Shown here: positions 22,604 to 40,860 of the stretch, piece after piece | Position numbering within the stretch: the first letter of the stretch is position 1 | Layout of the letters: every line of letters starts with the position of its first letter | NCBI GenBank assembly: GCA_964035545.1 | Contig: OZ037766.1 | Location: 13,009,222-13,073,221, forward strand | DNA from: Bugula neritina | Lineage: Eukaryota; Bryozoa; Gymnolaemata; Cheilostomatida; Bugulidae | Length of the DNA stretch: 64,000 bases | Direction: 5' to 3' | Made by a program: the position numbers and the translations under genes | Notes under the pieces: generated by a model | Databases searched by the model: none | Told to the model about the DNA's origin: nothing | Seen by the model: only the letters and a program-made list of their open reading frames with translations

Positions 22604-23549
22604 ATGCCATCTAAGAGCAAAGATAAGTGCGCCTATTGCAACCTGAAGGCTGATGAGCAAAAATGTCATGTGATGATACGCTGTGATTGCTGTGAGGCAT
22701 GGTATCACAGCCAATGTCAGGACCTCACCAAATATGAGGCAAATCTCATCTCTAGCGCAGAAGGGAAAGGAGTAAGATGGTTCTGCACTAAATGCATACC
22801 GGAACTGGTAATTAATGCAGACTCTCAAGACCAAACTAAAGCTAAAACTTCAATTACCGAACTAAAAGAAAAGCTGGAAGAAATGAATCTGTTAACAATG
22901 AACAAACTTAACGATATTGACCGAGCTGTTAAAGGCATGCAACTCACGTATGCTGATACACTAAAGAGTAACAATGAGAACATAAAGTCCCTAGAAGATC
23001 AATGTTCCAAGCTTGTTGAGCAAAGTACGGTGCAAATGAATAAGGCTGTTGAAGTAAACATAAATGCTGAGAAGTTGATGCAGAAAAGTAATGAAATAAG
23101 TGAGGCAGATGCCAGAAAATGTAATGCTATTCTATATGGTGTGCCGGAGGGAGATGAAATACCGGTACTAGAGCAGGTCGAAAAATTCATGAGAGAAGAA
23201 AGATTCAAAAACCTTGACAAACCTCATGCAGCCTTAAGACTCGGGAAAAAAAAGTGCGGAAACCGCTAGACCCATAAAAGTTGTCTTTGAGACTATCCAA
23301 TCTAAATGGGCCTTCATAAAGAGGGTGAACTCTTGGGGACTTAAAGGTGACAAAGTCTTCTGCAAGCTAGATGCCAGCAAGGAAATCCGCAACCAAGAGT
23401 TCGCCCTCCGTGAGTGTGTGCGTGGACTGAAAAGTGACAACCCTGGATCTGCATACAGAATAAGGAATCTGCAAATTGAATGTCAGCAACCCTCGGGGGA
23501 ATGGAAGCGTCTGACGCCGGCATTAAACAGTGTAGTGAGAGCCCACTAG
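22604..23549 (+). CDS. LINE ORF1, PHD finger plus coiled coil, one frameshift
   Basis: The frame from ATG 22604 (an in-frame ATG at 22574 is also possible) has a PHD-type zinc finger. Its ligands are CAYCN, CDCC, WYHSQC and WFCTKC, followed by a coiled-coil stretch (ITELKEKLEEMNLLTMNKL) and a segment YGVPEG typical of LINE ORF1. The frame ends at 23269, just after an A8 run at 23246-23253. Reading on after removing one base of shift enters the frame 23325-23549 (CKLDASKEIRNQEFALRE ... SGEWKRLTPALNS). The break is an indel in the A run, a sequencing error or, less likely, programmed slippage. PHD fingers in CR1-group ORF1 proteins are known; a chromatin-binding role would be inference. Confidence 0.85.
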
Positions 23550-26266
23550 CCTTATTTTTGGCAAACTCCAGGTCTGTTAAGGGGAAAACGGCCGAAGTTC
23601 AATTCATTACATCTGAATATGATATAGTTTGTTTAGTAGAAACACATATTGATGACACTATAAACAACTGTGACATTCTCTCTAGCCAAAGCAAGACCAT
23701 ATTTAGATGGGATCGTAATATTCATGGTGGCGGGGTCCTTATAGCAGCAGCGAATTCGCTTCAGCCAACTAAAGTTGAACTAGACACTTTGGGCGAAGAA
23801 ATGGTTGTAGTACAGATCAAACATAGCATTATAATATGCTGCTACTATAGACCAAACATATCAATGCTAAACATGGCAGCTTTGAGAAATGTCATTGAAC
23901 ACATCACCAACAAATACCATCATCATTCCATCATTCTTGTTGGTGACTTTAACCTTCCTGAAATAGACTGGGAAACCAGAAAACTAAAATATGGTGCAAA
24001 ATTCAAGTCTGTACACTTGGACTTTCTCACCATGTTATTTGAAAACAGGATGCAACAACTTGTTACGCAACCCACTCATATTCACGGTAATATCCTGGAT
24101 TTAATCTGTACCAATAACACAGCGTTAGTCACAGATATTGATATAATATCTCCGGGTCTCAGTGATCACTACATCGTCACTGCAGTGCTTACCTGCCATA
24201 GACCAAATCTCTTAAAAACACAACCGAAAACAATTAAACTATACAAAAATGCAAATATAACTGGTTTCAGAGACAGTATGCAAACTGTCTGTAACAAACT
24301 TAAGGACATGTCAGACCCGGACAACATGTGGCTCCTTTTTAGAGAAGGTCTTGCGCAGGCTTGCAAAGATCACATTCCTACAAAAGTTTTAAAATCAAAA
24401 AACTCTCGCTGGCCTGTTTGGTTTGATAAGGAGGCAAAGAAGCTTGCTCAAAAGCAAAGAAAAACTTGGTTTAAGTATAAAAAAACAAGGGATGTGTTTT
24501 TCTTGGAGAAGTATAAAACAGAGCGAAAATCTTGCAAAAAATTGCTTCGTCACAAAAAGAGGAACTATGTAGTTGAGAAGGTATGTAAACCATTAGAGAG
24601 GGGAAATTCCAAGCCTTTTTTCAAACACCTGAGGCAAAAAACTGGTCAAGATAATATTTCCATGTCTCTTACTGACCCTGATACTAATCAACTAACTGAC
24701 AACTCACTGAGATGCGCTGAAATCCTGAACAGTTATTTTTATAGTCAGTTCTGCCAAGATCACCAGGTGTCACAATATCCAAATTATAGCAGTGATACTC
24801 ATAACATATGCATATCCATCAAGGGGCTTGAGTCACTTATTAGAGGATTGGCAAATGGTAAATCACCGGGGCCAGACGGCATAAGAAAACCAGACCTATT
24901 AGTTGATACTGAAATAAATGCCACTTGTCTTCAGCACATATACCATGCCTCACTTAAATCTGGAAAACTACCAAGAGATTGGAAACTTGCTAATGTAACC
25001 CCAATACATAAAGGAGGAAGCAAGGAATCACCACAGAATTATAGGCCTATCTCTCTCACAAGCATTCCGTGCAAAATGCTTGAGCACATAATCCTGCACT
25101 ACCTGAATGCAACCCTTGACAATATACTTCACAACAGGCAGCATGGTTTTCGGAAGGGAATGTCATGCGATACTCAGCTGTGCTCAACATACCATGACAT
25201 TGCCAAAGCGCACGACCAATCACAAGACACACATGCAATTGTTCTAGACTTTAAACAAGCATTTGACAAAGTCCCCCATTCCCTACTGCTACTGAAACTA
25301 CGTCGCATTCCAGAAGTTAACCCACAGATTATAAATTGGATTCAAGATTTCATCACCAACAGAAAACAGAGAGTTGTAATTAAAGGCTCATGCTCAACTG
25401 AGCTCCCAGTAACATCGGGCGTCCCCCAAGGATCTGTACTAGGACCCACACTATTCTTGGTTTATATTAACGATTTACCAAGTTGTGTCAATTGTTGTGT
25501 CAGTCTTTATGCAGATGACACCCTGTTGTACCAAAGAGTAAACTCAGAAGCAGATGCTGCAGACTTCCAGGTCAATATCGATGCAGTATATAACTGGTCC
25601 CAACAGTGGAAGATGCCTTTTAATGAAAGTAAATGCCATGCTATATCATTTGGTCGCCAAACAAGCCTTCCATCTTATAAGCTTGGGAGTACACCTGTCC
25701 AATGGACTGAAGAGACCAAGTATCTCGGTGTGACCATGCAGAGTAATCTAAAATTTGACCAACACATTGTGCTGAAATCACAAAAAGCTAGCAGAGTCCT
25801 AGGAGCAATCAAGTTTGCTCTCCATGATGCTCCAAAAAATGGCAAACTCTTGGCTTACACCAGCCTCTGCCGTCCATTGTTGGAGTATGCAGATACCCTC
25901 TGGGATCCTTATTTAAAAACCACCATACATAATATAGAAATGGTTCAGAATCGTGCTGTGAGGTTCATATCAGGTCTCAAGGGGCGAGAGAGTGTTAGTG
26001 ACGCTCGATGCGAACTGGGTCTACTACCATTGCAAACGAGGCGTAAAAATCATAGGCTCACACTATTGACACGTATTCTACAGTCTGAAGCCACGCACAG
26101 TACACTTTCATCAGACTATGATGAGGTTGTGGAAAATCGCTCTCTCATGTCCGTAGCTACGAGATCAGCAACCCAAGGTTTACCCAACTCCATTTCTTCT
26201 CACTCTAGCTGTTACCACCAAAGTTTCTTACCAAGAACGATACGCGACATGAGAGGATTTACCTAG
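23480..26266 (+). CDS. LINE ORF2, endonuclease-reverse transcriptase, intact
   Basis: A 928-codon uninterrupted frame that overlaps the end of ORF1 by 70 nt. The N-terminal APE-like endonuclease shows LANSRSVKGKTAE, CLVETHIDD, GDFNLPEIDW and GLSDHYIVTAVL (catalytic SDH). The RT shows NGKSPGPDGIRKPDLL, NYRPISLTSIPCKMLEH, HGFRKGMSCDTQLC, FKQAFDKVPHSLL, GVPQGSVLGPTLFLVYINDL and the YADDTLLYQ box. The C-terminus has RFISGLKGRES and ends SFLPRTIRDMRG. Nicking of target DNA and cDNA synthesis would be its roles. All catalytic motifs are present, so this copy could be mobile if its ORF1 is functional. Its start codon lies within ORF1, suggesting reinitiation or an unusual translation mode. Confidence 0.93.
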   Translation: MSATLGGMEASDAGIKQCSESPLALFLANSRSVKGKTAEVQFITSEYDIVCLVETHIDDTINNCDILSSQSKTIFRWDRNIHGGGVLIAAANSLQPTKVELDTLGEEMVVVQIKHSIIICCYYRPNISMLNMAALRNVIEHITNKYHHHSIILVGDFNLPEIDWETRKLKYGAKFKSVHLDFLTMLFENRMQQLVTQPTHIHGNILDLICTNNTALVTDIDIISPGLSDHYIVTAVLTCHRPNLLKTQPKTIKLYKNANITGFRDSMQTVCNKLKDMSDPDNMWLLFREGLAQACKDHIPTKVLKSKNSRWPVWFDKEAKKLAQKQRKTWFKYKKTRDVFFLEKYKTERKSCKKLLRHKKRNYVVEKVCKPLERGNSKPFFKHLRQKTGQDNISMSLTDPDTNQLTDNSLRCAEILNSYFYSQFCQDHQVSQYPNYSSDTHNICISIKGLESLIRGLANGKSPGPDGIRKPDLLVDTEINATCLQHIYHASLKSGKLPRDWKLANVTPIHKGGSKESPQNYRPISLTSIPCKMLEHIILHYLNATLDNILHNRQHGFRKGMSCDTQLCSTYHDIAKAHDQSQDTHAIVLDFKQAFDKVPHSLLLLKLRRIPEVNPQIINWIQDFITNRKQRVVIKGSCSTELPVTSGVPQGSVLGPTLFLVYINDLPSCVNCCVSLYADDTLLYQRVNSEADAADFQVNIDAVYNWSQQWKMPFNESKCHAISFGRQTSLPSYKLGSTPVQWTEETKYLGVTMQSNLKFDQHIVLKSQKASRVLGAIKFALHDAPKNGKLLAYTSLCRPLLEYADTLWDPYLKTTIHNIEMVQNRAVRFISGLKGRESVSDARCELGLLPLQTRRKNHRLTLLTRILQSEATHSTLSSDYDEVVENRSLMSVATRSATQGLPNSISSHSSCYHQSFLPRTIRDMRGFT

Positions 26267-26412
26267 CTTACCTATCAATTTTCTTTTTAAATATCACTAT
26301 CTAAATTGAATAATATCAGCGGTAATGCGGAAGCACTAAAAAAAAAAACGGAACACTCACTGTCACACACATGAGGCGCTCTACTAACGTCATATGATGG
26401 TCAAGAGCGTTC

Positions 26413-26440
26413 TACCTCATCAGAGGTAATCAGAGGTAAT
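26413..26440 (+). other. LINE 3' terminal stem-loop and tandem repeat
   Basis: TACCTC (26413-26418) pairs with GAGGTA (26423-26428). CAGAGGTAAT then occurs twice, at 26421-26440. The equivalent in copy A is at 8518-8550. Such 3' hairpins with short terminal repeats are where CR1/L2-type RTs recognise their RNA; that role here is inferred. Confidence 0.7.
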
Positions 26441-26441
26441 T

Positions 26442-26830
26442 ATCATGCGTCACCGCGACTGAGTCTGATGACTGATACTGATAGTCATCACTCATCTAGT
26501 ATCGGTATCAGTATCACTCATGAGTCATAACTGAGTTCAAGTCTTGAGAGTTATGACTTAGTCTTATGAGTTATGAGACTGAGTTAGACTTAGAATATAA
26601 CTATAAGTATCAGTATAATCATTGTGTTTTTCATTATGATTATGTTTATGACGTTGATCAAGATCATAGTTATTAAATTTAATTATTGTTGATGTTAATA
26701 ATTATAATAAATATAATAATATTAGTAATTTTTACTATTAGTAATACTAATACAAATAGTAATACTAATAGTTGTACTTATACTTATAGTAAAACTGAAT
26801 ACTTATTCTCATAGTCATAGTAGCCTAACT
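26442..26830. repeat. Cryptic GACTGA/GATACT/ACTAAT repeat
   Basis: Follows the LINE 3' end with GACTGA, GATACTGATAGTCATC and ATCAGTATCACTCATGAGTC words, then ATTATGATTATG and ACTAATAGTAAT runs near 26740. Confidence 0.7.
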
Positions 26831-27934
26831 CACTTAGTCAGTCATATCTGGTAATACGCAACACTAACAGTAATACGAATGGTGCAAAATTCCAGCGTGC
26901 CTCTTGTAGTTGTGCTGTTTTTGTTTAGATTTATCATACATTGTGATTGGAATAAATTAATTGTAGTATGCAGCTAAGTTAGTTTTTAGGTTTTTTAATT
27001 AAATGTGTTGAATATGTTTTAGCACTTTGCAGTTTGCAGGGGATGCTTGTCAATCAAATGGGGTGATAATTGATCTGTTGATAGCAAATTAGACATAACA
27101 ATACTATTTCTAACACTAATAGAATTGTTATTAGTAAAAGTTATAATTATTGTAATAGTATTAGTTAATCACTTAAACTGGTCAAGTTAATGTCATTCAT
27201 TAAATTTAGTTGGTTAGGTATTAATATATTAATGATAATATAAAATAATTTCACTTATTACCAAGTTTAAGTTATAAATATTTGTTTCATTAATTGTAAT
27301 GTCAATACATTGCTCTCTCATTTTATTACAATGCTAGCGTGTGGTTTGGACATGCACATTTTTATTTTGAGTGATTGGTATATATGATTGTGATAATGGT
27401 GAATCTGTAATTTAAAACTGTTTGGTCATTTGATTTTAACCCATCAAGGTTAGCTTTGTAATTTATATGTTTTTTTCTCCAATGCCAATTGCTATAAATA
27501 GTAAAGCTAGAATTTTAATTGAGCAATTCTAATTGTAGACCTTAATTTGAGTTTTCAAATTTTTTTTCAAATTTGCAACTCTGTGCCAGTCTGGGGGTTT
27601 TTTCGAAATTTTGGAAATTTAGTGTGATTCGAAAAAGAAAACCGTTGAATCAATTCAATGCTTCAGTTCTATAAAGTCAATTGTAGAAATTTTTGCAATT
27701 GTAAGTACTTAACTTGAAGTCAATGTGACAGCATTAGTAGCAAATAGCAGTGCTAACTATGGATTTTAATTTTTCTCACTCGCTTTTGACTTGAATGTTG
27801 CATTCTGCAAAAGATATAACTTTTTCAAATTAATATTCAGTTCTTAGCTAGCACAGGGCTGTTCATGAAACAATACTTTGGTTTTTGTATCTTTTGAAGT
27901 TTATTTTGTAGATTTCTTCTGATGATCTTTAAAT
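26831..27934. other. Intergenic / DERL1 upstream region
   Basis: No gene. About 40 bp at 27316-27358 (TTTTATTACAATG ... CATGCACA) recurs at 32937-32980 in the first FDX2 intron, a low-level dispersed repeat. The DERL1 promoter should lie in the last few hundred bases. Confidence 0.4.
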
Positions 27935-30482
27935 ATGTCGGGGAATGACATTGGACTATGGTTTCGTAGTATTCCTGACATAACTCGCTACTGGTTTGCT
28001 GGCTCTATCATTTTTCCTCTGGCAGGACGCTTTGGCATACTCAACTATTTTGATATGATATTAGACTATGCATTTATAAGCAGATTTCAGGTATTGAAAA
28101 TATTTTTTTTAAAATGCATGCACTTTTTTTTGGTAATTTTAACTAATTCAGTGTATTTTATTCAGTTTTTAATACAATCAAAGCCAAATCTATCACATAA
28201 GCTTTTCTTTTGTAATAGTAATTGATTTTTTAAAATAAAAATATGCATTAGTTGTGAATCGTTTTTTATAAATAATACATTTACATGCTTATTTACACAT
28301 ACATGATGCGTACATACATAAACTCAAACTGTATACTCCAACTGTTAGATGCGTGTATACATTAATGAAAATAATTGAAAAATTATAGAACAAAAATATA
28401 CGCCTTTGTCAAATAGAAATATATTTATATTTTCAGATATGGAGGCCATTCACCTGTTTACTCTACTATCCTATTACCCCAGCTACCGGATTCCACTATC
28501 TCATAATGCTGTACTTTCTTTATTCATATTCAAGTAGGCTTGAATCAGGTTGGTGGTCAAATTTGATAAAACTGAGGTTAAAATGCTTTAAATATTATTT
28601 TTGAGAATACAAAAGATATGCTAAAATTAATTTAATAGTTTTCATTTAAAAACTATCACACAGCTTCAGGAGTTAAAAAATTATAATATAAGTTTGTTTA
28701 GTTTTGGTTTTACTAATATTGCCAGAGACGAGTTAGTCAAGTTGCATGTTTATAATACTAAATTGAAGACTGCTTAGGCTACAGGTTAAAGTAACCTACC
28801 CTAAGGTTATGCTATATAACCAATTCTTTTTGGTGGCTTAATTGTGTCTTGTATGGGAAAAATAATTTTCAAAAGCTTGGTGGCATCTGGTTTGACGTAG
28901 CGCTAACTAAAACTGTTGAATGTTTGCAGTCTATTATAGTCTGTGGCTATTAGTTCTGTTAATTGTAGATATCTATATTTCTTACTGGAGATATCAAATA
29001 GTTTGTTACGTAAAAGACTATTGTCAACTTTACTGTCGGTGTTTTGTAAAATAAAATTTTGTAAAATAAAAGTTTTACGTCATATGTGTCACACTCCTCT
29101 GTCAACAGAGTGTACTATTATGCTATAATGTTTGCTATAAGTATACATGGTGCCAATGTGTATATTATACAAACCCAACACTTTGCTAAAGTATTATGTG
29201 TTTTGTGCGTTTTTGTAGGGTTATTCGCAGGCAAACCTGCAGATTATCTGTTTCTGGTAATATTCAACTGGTTGGCACTGATCGTAGTCTGCTTATTTCT
29301 TGGCTTTCCTCTTCTATTTGACCCGATGGTTATGTCAGTTTTATACATCTGGTGTCAACTAAACAGAGATAATATTGTCAGCTTTTGGTTCGGAACGCAA
29401 TTTAAGGTAAACAGGTATTCTCTTTCAATTATTGTTTACAGTACAATTAAGTTTGCATATTCACTCATATAACAACACAAATTTGGAATACAATTTTCAA
29501 TATAATCCATGTTATTTATTATGCCACTTGGTGAACATTTAAGATTGTCTGAATTTGTTCAAATATATATCATTTTTGTGTAAGCTCTTTTTTAAAGTCA
29601 AACTATTTATTAGCTTTACACTATCTATTCTGAGAATTATACATGTTATGTTGTATATTTTAGGCGATGTATTTACCTTGGGTTTTACTTGCTTTCAATC
29701 TAATTATAAGAGGAGGGTAAGCAAAATATATCTTCCTTCTTGATTATGATTGCCTATAATGTAAAAAAACAACCAAAGTTAATTTTAACCTAGGCAATAT
29801 ATGTAGTCTCAAATCTCCATGAAACAATATTGTTTTACTTTACTAAAATATTAAACTTTTTACTGAAATATAATGCTATTGAATAAAAAAGTTGTTTGAG
29901 TTCATAAAACTTCCCTAAAAGTACCTGCAATTTCAATTTAAACGAACAATATATTAGCTATTTTATACAAATGAGCTATATGTTTACTAGTTGACTTGTT
30001 TTGGGTAGCGGAAATATTGTTATAATACTTATATTTCTTGTATTGTATATTGTAGAGGATTCTCTGAGCTGCTGGGTATTCTAGTCGGGCATTTATACTT
30101 CTTCCTTATGTTCAAGTACCCTCAAGACTTTGGTGGCAGGACTTTGATTAGTACGCCCAGCTTTTTGTAAGTTCAACTTTACAAAAGTTCATGAAGCTGG
30201 CTGTCAATTGGGTTTAGTTTAGCGGAAAACTTCTTATAATTCTAGGATGTGAATTTCTTTGAGGACAGGAATAAATATAGTGAAGAATATACATTATATA
30301 ATAAAAAAAGTGTTAACCTAAGTTGTATTGCTTTCTTTGACAGCTATAACTTTCTGCCAAATCACAGAGGAGTGATGAGTGGTTTTGGATCTGCACCGCC
30401 AACTCGACAGCCTGCTGCTCGTGCAAACCAGCAGGGGGGTGCACACAGATGGGGTCAAGGGAATGTGCTAGGTGGCCAATAA
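27935..30482 (+). CDS. DERL1: Derlin-1, ER-associated degradation channel subunit
   Basis: Six exons, 27935..28090, 28437..28548, 29219..29406, 29664..29716, 30056..30166 and 30344..30482, join in phase to 252 residues (human 251). The N-terminus MSGNDIGLWFRSIPDITRYW is followed by the derlin WR signature (IWRPF, near 53-56), GKPADYLF, LNRDNIVSFWFGTQFK, YLPWVLLAFN, the GxxxG pair in GILVGHLYFFLMF, and a C-terminal SHP box in RWGQGNVLGGQ that in the family binds p97/VCP. It is a multi-spanning, catalytically dead rhomboid of the ER membrane that moves misfolded proteins to the cytosol. All introns are GT-AG. An AATAAA lies near 30791. It is followed at 812 bp by FDX2 on the same strand. Confidence 0.96.
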
Positions 30483-31294
30483 GCACGGCTTACCTGCTAG
30501 AAAATTTAACTCTTATAATCATGATGTAAAAAGCCTTTATTTCTCTCTAATATTATAAATATCAATTTTAACTGAAACATTTAAATTGATACAAAAATTT
30601 AAAGAAATCGAAATAATTTGGTGAAATGAGTTTGTCTCTGTTGTAATTATTTATTTCTATGTGCATTCATACTTGTGATTTGAATGCTGTTTTATTATAG
30701 GCAGAAAATCGTTAAATGTTACTTTGACTTCTATGGTATTGTATAAAGAGGATGTAATATATCTGCTTTTTTGTTCATATAGATTGTTATAAATAAACGT
30801 CTGGTAAATGTATGCATTGGTGTGGCCTAGTATGATTTAAAAACAGCCCTAAGACTTAATGTTGACCAATTCTGTATTACTTCATTGTAAATGGTTAAAC
30901 GTAAATGTGTTACTATTGTAAAAAACATGCCCATGCAAGGTGTATTTGATACATGCAAAAACTGTGTATAAATTATGTTATGAGTGGTAAATTGGGCCAT
31001 TACAATCAGTCACTCGATACCTGTAAATTATAAAATAATTATATAGCAAAAATGTTGTCTTACATGACTTGGGAATTGGGATAATAGCTCATAACATATT
31101 TTGGGTCTATCATTTACTCAATGGTGCATATCAAAATGGAGGTTGAATTTGTTGTAAGAGAAGGCAACTCTGCAATCACATTTTGTTGGCTAAAATAAAG
31201 AAGACTTTGTTTCTGGATGCTATTTAACCCTTCGGATGCATCTACAGACCCCCAAAGAATAGTGCTTGTGTCTGGTAGATTAACAACTATAAAT
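30483..31294. other. DERL1 3' UTR and FDX2 upstream region
   Basis: Probable DERL1 3' UTR to about 30810 (AATAAA near 30791), then AT-rich sequence leading to the FDX2 start. No other gene. Confidence 0.5.
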
Positions 31295-37835
<6,541 letters not shown>

Positions 37836-39636
37836 TGGCTTACTCTCTGCTCCCTAGTTTCAGGTACAGTTGCATTGTCTAAGATTTTCTAGTATTCTAG
37901 TAATAGTAACACTGCGCATATATTTAGTCTACAGTCAAATAAGCAAAAATAAAGAAATTTTCAGGTTTTGAAGTAATATTCAGTATTTATTTTGATTTGA
38001 ACGTTTATTTTAGAAATTGCTCAACTCAATGGCAATGTTCCAGCTTGTTATAACATATTTGTATTCTTAAACTGTGGAGTACTAAAAATTGTTTGCAGAG
38101 TCACTAGGTCTTTGCTTCAAGAATAATTTCGTAATGGTAGTGCAGTTTTTTCTGGTGTCTAGAGAACTACTGGTCATACAATGAATAATCTTTCATTGTT
38201 TACCAAGTTTAGTGTATTAATTCAGCTTGCCCCTGACTGCATAGTATTTGCAGTTTGTATCTTTTGATAGATTGCATGTAATATAAAAGCTATAATTGAT
38301 GTGCACAATTATGTTTAGTCTACCTAATATACAGTGTAATTAGTATGTATGAGCAGGTCAAAGATATTAATGAATTTTTGTGCTATATGCAAAGTCCTAA
38401 CTCTAAGTTGAGTACCCTTGCTTTAATTTTCTCTGCTGTGAAACGTTAATCTGCATAAATATGTCATTTATAAATATATTTGTTAGATATTTCTTGAAAA
38501 TAGCCTAAGCTCTTTCTGTTCTACAGGAACTACCAGAAAGGCTGTGAGATTAAATTGCTGGTGATTGAAAACTCAAGGATCTACTGGGTATTTAGGGTTC
38601 TCCTATTATTTTATTGGTAATTAATAGATTAACAATAATTATAGAAGGCAAGGCATCCAAGGACTATGATTATTGGGCTGTTGTAGTAATATTTTCACAG
38701 GTCAGGAGCAGTTGTTAGGGTGAATGTTAGGTTAGACTGCCTAATGTATGAAATTAACTAACAAATTTATAGCTGAGCCCCAAATTATATATAGTATCTT
38801 AGAGACTTGTTAGAAATTGTTGGCTAATTATAATGATTAGTTACATTGTTAGTATGGTCATGATGGGGTTCAAAAGTTTAACTAAGTTATCACTGTTTAG
38901 ATTTTAATATAATGTTTTAAGATATTATGTTAAAATCTCTTTCTTATGCCAAATGTGTAAATTAGATTTATAAATTCAGTAAGGTTTTAGTTCTATACTG
39001 AAATTTTCTAAAAAAGCTAGCAAACATATTTTGATGCTGTAATTTTTTCAATTTGTGCTTGAAAATTAAATGAGTGATAAAATAGTATTAATCTATTTTT
39101 AGTATCATTTTTTGCCGTTATTAGAGATCAGTATTGCTCTTAGGTTCATACAATTTTGAGTTAAAAAACTGGAATTATAATTTTGAACTTAGATGAATAT
39201 GCAATCTAAGTTGTTTAAGTTCTCTATCATTGACTACTAACAGCAAGTTGTATTGAAGTTGAGAAGATATATATGCACAATCATATATTTGTTTTATTAC
39301 TCTGCCGTTGGAAGCTGCCAACACGAATAATCATCATATCTGATTAGGTTATTTGTACTAGTAGGGAATAAAGAGCATCTACTGTTTCAATCTTCGAGTA
39401 CATCTATATTTAAAACCTCATCTTGAAATTAATCAGTTTTTCATAAAGAAGGACATAAATCGTAGAATATATGCGTGTATGTCACAGTCTCAAAATATAA
39501 TAATAAAATTAATACTTGAGTGCTAGTTAAAGATAAATAACAAGTGTTGCGTCATGCAATATCACTCGTAGGCTGTACCAGAATACTAATTACCAATAAC
39601 TTATAAGAAATGTCAAGATCTCAGCTACAGATTATA
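37836..39636. other. Intergenic between convergent genes
   Basis: 3' flanks of FDX2 (plus) and of the peptide receptor gene (minus). AT-rich; no further exon, RNA gene or repeat could be supported. Confidence 0.4.
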
Positions 39637-40860
39637 TTACGAAGTGTATTCTGGAGAGAGTGAACGCTGAAGTAAATGTTGTGAGACATCTCTGCCAGCT
39701 GGCAAGTTTTCTTTTATTGGTAGAAGAAAGTGGTGAGGCTCAGCGTGCTGCTTTTCCACGGCCATATTTTTTAGCTCAATCATTGATGTCGAAGGACTAC
39801 TTGGACTGGGTGGTGACTTGGCAGACATCCTGTTACGATTCATCTGGTTATTTCTTTCCTGATGACTGGTCAAAGTTCTGGTTTTACATTTACAACAAAA
39901 GGCTAAAAATTTTCTCCAAATTTTCCTAAAGTGACAGTTAAAGTTTTCATTCATCCAGCCATACAGAAATGGGTTATAAATAACTGAGCTCATAGCCAAT
40001 ATGTGCATAAATAAAAAAATCATCAAAAAATTTTCTTCTGGTATTAGATTTAATTCAGCTGTAGTAAATATCAAATCTATTGGCAGCCAACAGACAATAA
40101 AGGTCACGATCATAGCGATGAGCATTCGGTTTATACGGCGGTTTCGTTGCACATCTTGTTTTTCTTTTTGAACATCCATGTTGTTGCAAAACTTTTTCTT
40201 CATTCGTCGGTTTAATCGTATTGAAATAGTTGCGTAACAAACAGTGATGATAGCTGATGGAATGACCATGCGTAACACAAATATTGACCACCCATACATA
40301 CTTGCCGCCTTGGTGGTTGGCCATGACTCATTGCAGGCGTATCTCACAGGTTCACCACCTGATTCTTGATGTTTGGTGAAGACTCCAATTGGGACTGCTG
40401 CCGTCGATGCCAGAATCCATATAAATCCAATAATTAACAGTTGCATCTTGCCAGACATCCTTTTTGCGTGCGGGTATACGATGACAAGATACCTGTCTAT
40501 TGCTATGACAACTGAGGTCAAGGTTGATACAAACACACTGATTACTAGAATTACTGGAACCAACTTGCACATGGCCTTTCCAAACATCCATGATTTGGTG
40601 AGGGCTTGGATTGGTGTAAAGGGAATAGCAAACAGGCAGATCAGTAAATCACTAGCACTAAGACATGCTATGAAATTGTTGGTGATGGTTTGCATGGACT
40701 TGTGGCTAATTACTACATACAGTACCAAAACATTTCCAAAAACACCAATGATGAATATCAGGCTGTAGAGTACCAACATCAAAGTAACTACTGCAGGCTG
40801 GCGCTGTAATAATCCGGAAGTCGTTTCTTCGAGTAGTGGATAGCTTTCTGTTACGTTCAT
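39637..40860 (-). CDS. Rhodopsin-class peptide GPCR (NPY/NPF - sNPF/PrRP type)
   Basis: An intronless 407-residue receptor. Seven membrane segments lie at about 25-50, 61-84, 98-120, 139-160, 188-212, 246-266 and 277-300. Class A marks are G42-N43, D71 in TM2, C98 paired with C176, DRYLVIVYP at 122-130, CWLP at 257-260 and NPFLY at 296-300. The ECL2 YACNESWP, the TM6 entry NRMLIAM and the TM7 AMSSVIYNPFLYGWMNENF are those of NPF/NPY and sNPF/PrRP receptors. The N-terminus has an N-glycosylation site at N2. The tail is Ser/Pro-rich with a CCKC palmitoylation-like cluster after helix 8. It should sit in the plasma membrane and couple to G proteins; the ligand cannot be told from the sequence. 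The start is the first ATG before a family-length N-terminus. Confidence 0.93.
   Translation of the reverse strand: MNVTESYPLLEETTSGLLQRQPAVVTLMLVLYSLIFIIGVFGNVLVLYVVISHKSMQTITNNFIACLSASDLLICLFAIPFTPIQALTKSWMFGKAMCKLVPVILVISVFVSTLTSVVIAIDRYLVIVYPHAKRMSGKMQLLIIGFIWILASTAAVPIGVFTKHQESGGEPVRYACNESWPTTKAASMYGWSIFVLRMVIPSAIITVCYATISIRLNRRMKKKFCNNMDVQKEKQDVQRNRRINRMLIAMIVTFIVCWLPIDLIFTTAELNLIPEENFLMIFLFMHILAMSSVIYNPFLYGWMNENFNCHFRKIWRKFLAFCCKCKTRTLTSHQERNNQMNRNRMSAKSPPSPSSPSTSMIELKNMAVEKQHAEPHHFLLPIKENLPAGRDVSQHLLQRSLSPEYTS

Larger units (their letters stand above)
22574..26441 (+). mobile_element. CR1/Jockey-like LINE, near full-length copy C
   Basis: The most complete LINE here. It has a short AT-rich leader, ORF1 with a PHD finger, ORF2 with endonuclease and RT, and a 3' end with a stem-loop and two copies of CAGAGGTAAT. 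The 5' end is not defined; ORF1 begins within 40 nt of the AT-rich flank. No poly(A) tail is present, as expected for CR1-type elements that end in short tandem repeats. Confidence 0.88.

Noticed and set aside
30001-30020. GGGTAGCGGAAA in DERL1 intron as a third copy of the 38-bp dispersed unit
   Set aside because: Only about 12 bases match the complement of the unit's start; not enough to call.
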